From a bacterium UBP18_UBA7526 (GTDB lineage: Bacteria > UBP18 > UBA7526), in NCBI GenBank assembly GCA_002478245.1, contig DLMW01000015.1, positions 4,596 through 9,873 on the forward strand: DNA of 5,278 nucleotides, read 5' to 3'. Below, one piece after another: positions 1-5,278 of the stretch. The position numbers and the translations under genes are program-made. The stretch's first letter is position 1; every line of letters begins with the position of its first letter. The notes under the pieces are model-generated. The model was given only the letters and a program-made list of their open reading frames with translations, searched no databases and was not told where the DNA came from.

Positions 1-7
1 AGGGCTT

Positions 8-14
8 CTCCTTT
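8..14 (-). promoter_or_regulatory. Shine-Dalgarno site of a gene starting just off the window edge
   Basis: After the aminotransferase stop the minus strand carries a consensus AAAGGAG, leaving only seven bases (AAGCCCT) before the end of the window. No start codon follows inside the window, so a further co-directional gene probably begins at or just past the edge. The ATG that overlaps the aminotransferase stop (ATGA, 33-30) opens only a six-codon frame and is unlikely to be used. Confidence 0.55.
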
Positions 15-29
15 AAACCCCAGTAGGCC

Positions 30-1148
30 TCATAGATAGAAGACTCCTTTCTTTAGGTTTTCCACAATGTATTCTATCTCTTCCCTCTTTAGTTCGGGAT
101 AGAGGGGAAGGGAGAGCACTTCTTTGGCGCATTCTTCTGCCACAGGGAAATCCCCTTCTTTATATCCCAAATATTGATATGCCTTCTGGAGATGCAGGGG
201 AAGGGGATAGTGAATGCCACAGAGAATGCCCTTCCCCTGCAAAAATTTATAGACTCTGTCTCTCTTTTTTACTCTTATGACATAGAGATGGTAGACATGC
301 TTAGCATATTTCTCTTCATAAGGAGTGATAACACCCGAGTCTTTTAACAATCCATTATAGATTGAGGCGTTTTTTCTTCTCTTCTCGTTCCATTCATCAA
401 GATATTTAAGTTTTACTCTCAGGATAGCGGCCTGGAGGGCATCTAATCTATAATTATAGCCCACCATCAAATGCTCATACTTCCCCTTCCTGCCATGGTC
501 TCTCAAGCATCTAATCCTATGGGCAATCTTCTCATCGTTGGTAACTACCATCCCCCCATCTCCATAGGCCCCCAGGTTCTTTCCGGGATAGAAACTGAAA
601 CACCCGATATCTCCTAAACTCCCCACTTTTTTAATTTTTAATCTATAGATTGCTCCATGCGCCTGGCAGGCATCTTCAATTACCTTCAGGTTATACTCTT
701 TGGCTAGTTTTAGGATAGGGTCTAAATCCACTGGCTGGCCATAGAGGTGGACGGGGATAGCGGCCTTGGGCCGGGTTTTGAGTTTCAAAAATTCTTTGAG
801 TTTTGGGACATCGATGTTGTAGTTTCTGGGATTGATATCAACGAAGACTGGTCTTGCTCCACAGTGGATGATGGTTTCAGCTGTTGCCGTAAAGGTATAA
901 GGAGTAGTTATCACCTCATCCCCTTCCCTAATCCCTAAGGATAATAGGGCGAGATGTAAGGCAGAGGTTCCAGAGGAGGTTCCTACGGCATATTTTGTCC
1001 CGCAGTATTTTGTAAACTCTTCTTCAAATTTAGTAACTTCCTCGCCTAGAATAAAGGTGGTACTATTAAGAACCCTATTTATTGCTTCCTGGATCTCTTC
1101 CTTTATCTCTTCATACTGACTCTTTAAATCCACTAAAGGAATTCTCAT
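30..1148 (-). CDS. DegT/DnrJ/EryC1-family PLP-dependent sugar aminotransferase
   Basis: This fold-type I aminotransferase is expected to transfer an amino group, usually from glutamate, to a keto sugar bound to UDP or dTDP, making an amino sugar for surface glycans. Length is 372 aa, normal for the family. Seen: the phosphate-binding loop GTSSGTSAL (56-64), Asp159 in IEDACQAHG (157-165) for the pyridine nitrogen, and the Schiff-base Lys190 in FSFYPGKNLGAYGDGG (184-199). The opening IPLVDLKSQY and the segment VHLYGQPVDLDPI (133-145) resemble WbpE/WlbC-type 3-aminotransferases acting on UDP-linked keto sugars, but the substrate cannot be fixed by sequence alone. ATG 1148 begins 3 bases after the pseudopilin TAG (TAGGCGATG), with only a weak GGTAGG-like ribosome site, so translation is probably coupled. 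Its 3' half is clearly AT-richer than the upstream genes. It probably leads into further genes beyond the window. Confidence 0.93.
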   Translation of the reverse strand: MRIPLVDLKSQYEEIKEEIQEAINRVLNSTTFILGEEVTKFEEEFTKYCGTKYAVGTSSGTSALHLALLSLGIREGDEVITTPYTFTATAETIIHCGARPVFVDINPRNYNIDVPKLKEFLKLKTRPKAAIPVHLYGQPVDLDPILKLAKEYNLKVIEDACQAHGAIYRLKIKKVGSLGDIGCFSFYPGKNLGAYGDGGMVVTNDEKIAHRIRCLRDHGRKGKYEHLMVGYNYRLDALQAAILRVKLKYLDEWNEKRRKNASIYNGLLKDSGVITPYEEKYAKHVYHLYVIRVKKRDRVYKFLQGKGILCGIHYPLPLHLQKAYQYLGYKEGDFPVAEECAKEVLSLPLYPELKREEIEYIVENLKKGVFYL

Positions 1149-1151
1149 CGC

Positions 1152-1547
1152 CTACCAGTTCTCGTAGCCTGGGGTGGTGGGATGGACCATTCCGGTATTG
1201 GGATTATAATGGTATCTATTGCCGAAAGGGTCAATGGGATAACCCTCCTTATCTTTGGTGATGAGTTTAACATACTCTCGCCTGATCAATTTCCCTCCTG
1301 CGGTATATTCAATGCATTCCTTCTTCTCCAGGTCTCGGATATCCTCTGGAACCTCTCCATTCCGGTAAAGATAGAGGCTAATTCCCAGGCGCATATTCCT
1401 CATATCAGACTCCAGGACCTTTATTCTTGTCTGTTCTGCCACCTTTCCATAATATAAGACTGCTACATAGATCATACCTACCAGCAGGGCTCCCATAATC
1501 AGGTTTTCCCAGAGGCTGCGACCTCTTTCATTACGCAGAAGAGACAT
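1152..1547 (-). CDS. Small GspG-like type II pseudopilin with atypical prepilin signal
   Basis: This is a likely filament subunit or minor pseudopilin (131 aa). Seen: a short charged leader MSLLRNERG, a possible prepilin peptidase site between Gly9 and Arg10, Glu14 at mature position +5, then one hydrophobic helix (about 15-33) running into an amphipathic helix (about 34-62), as in GspG-type pilins. The C-terminal part has GYPIDPFGNRYHYNP (102-116), which resembles the GspG DPWGNPY motif, and ends in Trp131. The calcium-loop tail of classical GspG (IDIFSLGADG-like) is not seen. Arg at +1 and the absence of the usual FTLIE string make the signal degenerate, so peptidase processing is uncertain. 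Its place directly after the PilB/PilC pair, 11 bases from the pilC-like stop, with AAGGAG 7 bases before ATG 1547, strongly supports a role in the same machine. Alternatively it could be a simple single-pass membrane protein with a GspG-like tail. Confidence 0.75.
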   Translation of the reverse strand: MSLLRNERGRSLWENLIMGALLVGMIYVAVLYYGKVAEQTRIKVLESDMRNMRLGISLYLYRNGEVPEDIRDLEKKECIEYTAGGKLIRREYVKLITKDKEGYPIDPFGNRYHYNPNTGMVHPTTPGYENW

Positions 1548-1554
1548 GAAGATG

Positions 1555-1560
1555 CTCCTT
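1555..1560 (-). promoter_or_regulatory. Ribosome-binding site of the pseudopilin gene
   Basis: AAGGAG on the minus strand overlaps the last two bases of the pilC-like TAA stop and lies 7 bases before ATG 1547. This is the clearest Shine-Dalgarno site within the operon. It supports efficient expression of the pseudopilin and confirms its start. Confidence 0.8.
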
Positions 1561-2758
1561 AGCGGGTGACCTTTATCATCTCGAAGTAGGGCAGGAATAG
1601 GGAGAGAGCAATGAAGGCCACGATGATCCCCATAATAACGATTAAGATGGGTTCTAAGGCAGCGGTGACATTCCTTAAGGCATAGTCCACTTCTCTATCA
1701 TAGGTATCGGCCACCTCAGTAAGCATCTTATCTAGGGCCCCCGTCGCCTCCCCGATAGTGACCATATGAACCACCATGGGAGGGAAGGTCTTCGCTATCC
1801 TCAAGGGCTCGGCAATCGACTCCCCTTCTCTCACGCTGGTGCGCACATTCTCCACTACCCGGGCGATGACGGTATTTCCGATAGTTCTCTCCACGATCTC
1901 TAAGGCGTTCAGGATGGGAACCCCACTACCATGGAGGGTGGAGAGGATGCGGGCGAAGCGGGCCACAATGAGTTTCTTAATCAATAGACCGAAGATAGGA
2001 ATCTTAAGTTTTGCTCTATCGATAAAAAACCCTCCTCCCTCTGTTCTGGAGTATCTTCGGAAGGAGAAGATGATGATCACAACTCCACCAAGCATGGCCC
2101 ACCAGTAGGACTGGACAAAACTACTTACGGCTAAGAGGATCCTGGTGGGTAAAGGGAGGGTGATCCCTGAGGCAGTAAAGACACTCATAAACCTGGGGAA
2201 GACAACCACGGCCAAAAAACCTACAACCAGAACCGCGACAGAGACTACTACCGTAGGATAGGTTAAGGCTGCCCGGAGCCGAGCCTTGGTCTCCCCCTCT
2301 CTCTCTGCGATGAAGATGAGCCTCTCCAGTATCTCCTCCAACACTCCCCCTGCCTCACCTGCCCTTACCATATTGACATAGAGTTCAGAGAATACCCGGG
2401 GATGTTTGGCTAGGGCATCGGAGAAAGATAAGCCTCCTTCAACATCCTTCTTTAGTTTTCCCACTGTTTCTTTTAGGGTTGGATTCTCTGTCTGCTGGGA
2501 GAGGGCGTCCAGGGTAACGGTAAAGGTCATACCCGATCTGATCATGGTAGCTAGCTGTCTGGTGAAGGTGACGATGTCCTGGGTGGCCACCTTCTTGCCT
2601 CGGGTAAATATTCTGGCCTCTGGTTTCTCCTTGACGGAAATGACATAGTAGCCCAGATCGCTCAAGCGGTCGGCAACGACGCGCTCATTCGGCGCCTCTC
2701 TCGTCCCAGTAACTACTAGACCAAACTTATCCCTTGCCTTATAGGTATAGTTAGGCAT
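1559..2758 (-). CDS. pilC: PilC/GspF-family inner-membrane platform protein
   Basis: This polytopic inner-membrane protein couples the PilB/GspE motor to insertion of pilin or pseudopilin subunits into the growing filament. The length of 399 aa is standard for the family. It begins with the typical cytoplasmic start PNYTYKARDKFG and contains two T2SSF repeats, about residues 65-188 and 268-390. Each repeat carries the matching signature, AGEAGGVLEEIL (133-144) and GEATGALDKML (336-346). Hydrophobic membrane segments are visible at about 167-187, 207-231 and 370-390, with LPLPTR (201-206) just before the second. It follows the pilB-like gene after a 55-base gap holding short CAGGGG repeats. 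The ribosome-binding site is weak (GAAGAAAAAG immediately before ATG), and an in-frame TGA just upstream rules out a long N-terminal extension. Its stop codon overlaps the ribosome-binding site of the next gene. Whether it serves a pilus or a secretion machine cannot be decided from the sequence alone. Confidence 0.94.
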   Translation of the reverse strand: MPNYTYKARDKFGLVVTGTREAPNERVVADRLSDLGYYVISVKEKPEARIFTRGKKVATQDIVTFTRQLATMIRSGMTFTVTLDALSQQTENPTLKETVGKLKKDVEGGLSFSDALAKHPRVFSELYVNMVRAGEAGGVLEEILERLIFIAEREGETKARLRAALTYPTVVVSVAVLVVGFLAVVVFPRFMSVFTASGITLPLPTRILLAVSSFVQSYWWAMLGGVVIIIFSFRRYSRTEGGGFFIDRAKLKIPIFGLLIKKLIVARFARILSTLHGSGVPILNALEIVERTIGNTVIARVVENVRTSVREGESIAEPLRIAKTFPPMVVHMVTIGEATGALDKMLTEVADTYDREVDYALRNVTAALEPILIVIMGIIVAFIALSLFLPYFEMIKVTR

Positions 2759-2790
2759 CTTTTTCTTCAGTGGTCAATATCAGGCAGCTC

Positions 2791-2813
2791 CAGGGGTACA
2801 GGGGAAACAGGGG
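2791..2813. repeat. Three CAGGGG copies in the pilB-pilC gap
   Basis: CAGGGG occurs at 2791-2796, 2799-2804 and 2808-2813 (CCCCTG on the transcribed sense), at spacings of 8 and 9 bases, filling the first part of the 55-base gap right after the pilB-like stop. This is the longest gap inside the operon. A role is unknown, and chance or slippage is possible. Confidence 0.5.
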
Positions 2814-4526
2814 TTACGCGGTTATTTTGAACTCTTCTTCCTGGGTAACTCTCAAGACCTCTTCTACTGTAGTAATCCCCTCCTTTATCTTAAAGACCCC
2901 ATCCTCTCTCAAGGACATCATCCCAGACCTCAAGGCCTCTTTCCTCAATTCTGTTGCCGGGGCCTTCTTCACCACCATGTCCTTTATCCTTTCATGGGGG
3001 ATGAGGAGTTCGAAGATCCCCGTTCTCCCAAAGTAACCGGTATTCTTGCAGTTCCTGCACCCCTTTCCCCGATAGAACTTAAGACCCTTCTCCTCGGAGA
3101 GCCCCAGATCCTCCAGAACCTCTGCGGGTGGCTGGTACTCCTCCTTACACCTGGGGCAGATGGTCCTCACCAATCTCTGGGCCATGACTGCGGTAACAGC
3201 GGAGGAGACCAGGAAGGGCTCCACCCCCATATCGACAAGCCGGGTGAAGGCCGTGGGGGCATCGTTGGTATGCAGGGTAGAGAGGACCAGGTGGCCGGTG
3301 AGGGAGGCGTGGACAGCGATCTCTGCAGTCTCCAGATCCCTTATCTCACCCACCATGATGATGTCCGGATCCTGACGAAGAAAGGAACGCAGGCCCGTAG
3401 CGAAGGTAAGTCCTGCCTTGGGATTGATCTGGACCTGATTGACCAGGCTTATCTGATACTCTATGGGGTCCTCAATGGTGATGATATTCGTCTTAGTGGA
3501 CTTAATCTTATTTAAAGAAGCATATAATGTAGAACTCTTGCCGCAGCCTGTGGGTCCGGTGGAAAGAACGATGCCATAGGGCCGGGAGATGATCTCCTCA
3601 TATCTCTTCCTGGTCTCGAGAAGAAGCCCCAGCTTATCCAAGTCCACAATCATGGCCGCTCTCTCCAGGATTCTCAAGACCACCTTCTCCCCAAACATGG
3701 TGGGTAGCGTGGCTACCCGAAGATCGATATCCTTATTCCTCATCCTCAATCTTATCCTGCCATCCTGGGGAAGCCTCCTCTCGGCGATGTCCATTCCGGA
3801 CATGATCTTGATGCGCGAGACGATGGCCGGCTGTAACCTCTTAGGGGGAGAAGGGACCTCATAGAGGATGCCATCTATTCGGTATCTTGTCCTCAGCTTA
3901 TCCCTCTCGGGCTCGATGTGGATATCGCTGGCCCGATCCTTGATGGCCTGCATGATGATGAGGTTGACTAACTTTATGATGGGCATCTCCTCTGCCAGGG
4001 CCTCGATCTTATCCAGATCGACCTCTTCCACCTCCTCCATCTTGAACTTCTCCTCACCGGCCTCCTTTATTACCTCTTCCATCGTTTCACTGATTCCATA
4101 GTACTGATCGATGGCTCGGAGGATATCGGCCTCTGAGGCCACGGCCGGGGCGACCCGGCACTTCGTCCGTGCCTGGAGGTCATCGATGGCGAAGACGTTC
4201 AGGGGATCGGCCATGACTACGGTTAGAGTATCCTCACTCTTGAAGACCGGGATGAGGATATAGCGCCTGGCCAGGCTCTGGGGAACGAGGTCTATGATCT
4301 GGGGATCGATGAGGTAATTATCGAGGTCGATGGGGGGGATCTCCATCTGGACCCCCAAAAACTTGATCAGTTCCCGCTCTGTGACGAAGCCCAGGTTTAC
4401 CAGAACCCTTCCCAGCCTCTCCCCGGTTCTCTTCTGCTCTGCTAAAGCCTGGGTGAGCTGGGCAGGGGTGATGACTCCCTTCTCAACCAGAATCTCTCCT
4501 AACTTCTGTTTCTCCATTTTAGCCAT
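2814..4526 (-). CDS. pilB: PilB/GspE-family type IV pilus / type II secretion assembly ATPase
   Basis: This is the hexameric cytoplasmic motor that powers assembly of a type IV pilus or pseudopilus. At 570 aa it has full PilB length. Residues 8-60 form an MshEN domain with two 24-residue motifs (8-31 and 37-60), continuing to about 145. An acidic linker follows (about 146-180), then the bilobed ATPase. Catalytic elements seen are Walker A GPTGCGKSS (324-332, Lys330), the Asp box IITIEDPIEY (348-357), Walker B around DPDIIMVGEIRD (386-397, Glu394) and the His box with H406, H412 and H419. A zinc-type tetracysteine is present at C457, C460, C490 and C493. LYEVPSPPKRLQ (221-232) resembles type IVa PilB more than GspE, though the families merge. 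Walker A has Cys328 where Ser is usual. ATG 4526 is chosen with AAGGAAG upstream at somewhat long spacing; Met4 is an alternative start. The gene lies directly before the pilC-like gene, with no pilT between. Confidence 0.95.
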   Translation of the reverse strand: MAKMEKQKLGEILVEKGVITPAQLTQALAEQKRTGERLGRVLVNLGFVTERELIKFLGVQMEIPPIDLDNYLIDPQIIDLVPQSLARRYILIPVFKSEDTLTVVMADPLNVFAIDDLQARTKCRVAPAVASEADILRAIDQYYGISETMEEVIKEAGEEKFKMEEVEEVDLDKIEALAEEMPIIKLVNLIIMQAIKDRASDIHIEPERDKLRTRYRIDGILYEVPSPPKRLQPAIVSRIKIMSGMDIAERRLPQDGRIRLRMRNKDIDLRVATLPTMFGEKVVLRILERAAMIVDLDKLGLLLETRKRYEEIISRPYGIVLSTGPTGCGKSSTLYASLNKIKSTKTNIITIEDPIEYQISLVNQVQINPKAGLTFATGLRSFLRQDPDIIMVGEIRDLETAEIAVHASLTGHLVLSTLHTNDAPTAFTRLVDMGVEPFLVSSAVTAVMAQRLVRTICPRCKEEYQPPAEVLEDLGLSEEKGLKFYRGKGCRNCKNTGYFGRTGIFELLIPHERIKDMVVKKAPATELRKEALRSGMMSLREDGVFKIKEGITTVEEVLRVTQEEEFKITA

Positions 4527-4550
4527 CTTAGCTTTTTCTTCCTTTCCGGA

Positions 4551-5150
4551 TTATCTTACCCAACAACTATCATAGAGTCTATGTTTATAGATGTACCTCT
4601 CCACCTTCTCTGGGAGAAGATACTTTATGGTCTCGCCCTTCTTCAGGCGCTTCCTGATGTCTGTGGATGAGATGGCCAGAGCCGGAACCTCAACTAAGTG
4701 GGTATGTTTTTGATATTGGGCAGGGAGTCTTTTTAATCTAAAGCCCGGTCGGGAGGCAGCGATGAACTCACACAGGGTAGGCAATTCCTTGGCCTTCTTC
4801 CATTTGGGCATCTGGGCGATGGCATCCGCTCCAGTAATGAAGAAGAGTTTTGTCTCTTTCCCAAACCTTTTTTTAAACTCCTTCATGGTATCCCGGGTAT
4901 ATGACTTCCCACCCCTCTTGATCTCGATATCGGATATGGAAAAGTAACCATTTTTCTCTATGGCCAATTTTACCATCTTATAGCGATGGAAAGAGGAGGC
5001 CAAATCCCTTCTTCCCTTATAGGGAGTGCGATAGGAGGGAACGAAGATCACCCTATCCAACTTGAACCTATCCCTCACCACCTCTGCCGTCACCAGATGG
5101 CCGTAATGGATGGGGTTGAAGGTCCCGCCCATGATCCCAATGCGCATCAT
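4551..5150 (-). CDS. nadD: Nicotinate-nucleotide adenylyltransferase NadD
   Basis: This cytoplasmic enzyme transfers AMP from ATP to nicotinate mononucleotide, giving deamido-NAD+, the penultimate step of NAD synthesis. Seen: the nucleotidyltransferase signature GGTFNPIHYGH (residues 8-18, with the HxGH histidines H15 and H18) near the N-terminus, ITGADAIAQMPKW (about 105-117) in the middle, and ISSTDIR (160-166) followed by a typical tail with KYLLPEKVERYIYKHRLY. The length of 199 aa is normal for the family. Two ATGs are adjacent. GGAG at 5156-5153 lies 2 bases from the first (5150) but 5 bases from the second (5147), so the protein probably starts at 5147 as MRIGIMGG. The usual PPHK segment after the first strand reads TPYK (Tyr44 in place of His). 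It is the first gene of the visible operon, 24 bases before the pilB-like gene. No functional link to pili is known, so it is probably a housekeeping passenger. Confidence 0.96.
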   Translation of the reverse strand: MMRIGIMGGTFNPIHYGHLVTAEVVRDRFKLDRVIFVPSYRTPYKGRRDLASSFHRYKMVKLAIEKNGYFSISDIEIKRGGKSYTRDTMKEFKKRFGKETKLFFITGADAIAQMPKWKKAKELPTLCEFIAASRPGFRLKRLPAQYQKHTHLVEVPALAISSTDIRKRLKKGETIKYLLPEKVERYIYKHRLYDSCWVR

Positions 5151-5168
5151 ATCTCCAATATTGGGGAT
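5151..5168. repeat. 18-base imperfect palindrome over the nadD translation start region
   Basis: ATCTCCAATATTGGGGAT is centred on the perfect palindrome CCAATATTGG (5155-5164), with a single mismatch at 5154/5165. It abuts the nadD ATG and contains its GGAG. With no real loop it is a poor RNA hairpin, so if it is functional it would more plausibly be a binding site for a dimeric regulator. No known NAD-regulator site is recognised. Confidence 0.45.
5153..5156 (-). promoter_or_regulatory. nadD ribosome-binding site deciding between two adjacent ATGs
   Basis: The minus strand reads GGAG-AT-ATG-ATG. Spacing is 2 bases to the first ATG (5150) and 5 to the second (5147). The second is therefore the better start, removing one Met. 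The site lies within one arm of the palindrome at 5151-5168. Confidence 0.7.
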
Positions 5169-5178
5169 TTTGTTTACT

Positions 5179-5194
5179 GTCTGATAAATCGGAC
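5179..5194. repeat. Small hairpin next to the cloverleaf element
   Basis: GTCTGA (5179-5184) and TCGGAC (5189-5194) form a 6-pair stem around the loop TAAA. One pair is a T-G wobble that works only in plus-strand RNA. The hairpin lies between two direct copies of TGTTTAC (5171-5177 and 5195-5201), so it may belong to the same larger repeat as the neighbouring element. Confidence 0.5.
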
Positions 5195-5195
5195 T

Positions 5196-5245
5196 GTTTA
5201 CCCTTTCAGCCGAAGGCTGATCCGCCTCTGGCGGAAACCGTAAAC
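5196..5245. repeat. Cloverleaf-like palindromic element with two abutting perfect hairpins
   Basis: Two perfect hairpins lie back to back with no base between them: TCAGCC-GAA-GGCTGA (5206-5220) and TCCGCC-TCT-GGCGGA (5221-5235), each with a 6-base stem and 3-base loop. They are flanked by TT (5204-5205) pairing with AA (5236-5237) and then, beyond a CC/CC internal loop, by the inverted repeat GTTTAC (5196-5201) / GTAAAC (5240-5245). No T-tract follows on either strand, so this is not a standard terminator. The form suggests a mobile or dispersed palindromic repeat (REP- or MITE-like), but only one copy is visible here. Confidence 0.75.
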
Positions 5246-5278
5246 CTTATGTCCTGACTTGTCCTCTTCCATAGACCA

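Noticed and set aside
1182..1457. Plus-strand 91-codon open frame opposite the pseudopilin
   Set aside because: It is a shadow of the pseudopilin gene, which has a strong ribosome site, a membrane helix and a GspG-like tail in the correct frame.
2994..3515. Plus-strand open frame of 173 codons
   Set aside because: It lies entirely antisense to the conserved ATPase core of the pilB-like gene (Walker B, His box, tetracysteine), and its protein has no recognisable domain. It is explained by the GC-rich coding strand opposite.
5206..5237. Rho-independent terminator
   Set aside because: The stems are GC-rich, but neither strand has a T-run after either hairpin.
4986..5243. Plus-strand open frame of 85 codons across the nadD start and the palindromic element
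   Set aside because: It is antisense to the nadD N-terminal signature and runs through the hairpins. It has no family resemblance.
5198..5278. Minus-strand frame open from the window edge through both hairpins to TAA at 5200-5198, possibly the tail of an upstream gene
   Set aside because: A second minus-strand frame is also open to TGA at 5208-5206 because the repeat lacks stops, so openness carries little information. The translated tail is low-complexity and Arg-rich with no family match. An upstream gene ending here cannot be excluded, but I cannot support it.
5151..5278. Sigma-70 promoter for nadD
   Set aside because: No convincing pair of -35 and -10 boxes with proper spacing was found on the minus strand. 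The promoter may be further upstream or use a non-canonical sigma factor.
1..5278. tRNA, rRNA, CRISPR array, insertion sequence or attachment site
   Set aside because: No cloverleaf tRNA with a TTCGA arm, no regularly spaced long repeats, no transposase or integrase motifs, and no target-site duplications were found.

Overview
The window is a compact bacterial operon segment. Five genes are all encoded on the minus strand and are read from high to low coordinates: nadD (NAD biosynthesis), a PilB/GspE-family assembly ATPase, a PilC/GspF-family inner-membrane platform protein, a small GspG-like pseudopilin, and a DegT/DnrJ/EryC1-family PLP-dependent sugar aminotransferase. Gaps between genes are 24, 55, 11 and 3 bases, with no rho-independent terminator visible between them, so co-transcription is likely. 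Essentially all of positions 30-5150 is coding.

Both ends are incomplete. After the aminotransferase stop (30-32) the minus strand carries a strong Shine-Dalgarno sequence (AAAGGAG, 14-8) that points to a further gene just off the low-coordinate edge. Upstream of nadD, 5151-5278 appears non-coding. It holds a dense set of palindromes: an 18-base imperfect palindrome that includes the nadD ribosome-binding site, a small hairpin, and a cloverleaf-like element of two abutting perfect hairpins inside a GTTTAC/GTAAAC inverted repeat. This looks like a dispersed palindromic repeat, but that can only be tested genome-wide.

The two machine proteins form the conserved core of a type IV pilus, type II secretion or related filament system: ATP hydrolysis by the PilB-like motor drives the PilC-like platform, which adds pilin or pseudopilin subunits. 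The motor starts with two perfectly spaced 24-residue MshEN motifs, which predicts control by cyclic di-GMP. The pseudopilin keeps Gly(-1) and Glu(+5) of a class III prepilin signal but has Arg at +1. No secretin, prepilin peptidase, PilT or PilMNO genes are present here, so the machine must be completed elsewhere. nadD is probably a housekeeping passenger. The sugar aminotransferase suggests that surface-glycan or nucleotide-sugar genes follow.

The organism is a bacterium. The PilB/PilC sequences resemble those of deltaproteobacterial and candidate-phylum diderms, and an uncultured lineage (for example Omnitrophota-like) is possible but not provable from this window. Most of the content is conventional. 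The points worth a second look are the motor's c-di-GMP motifs, the atypical pseudopilin and the palindromic element.
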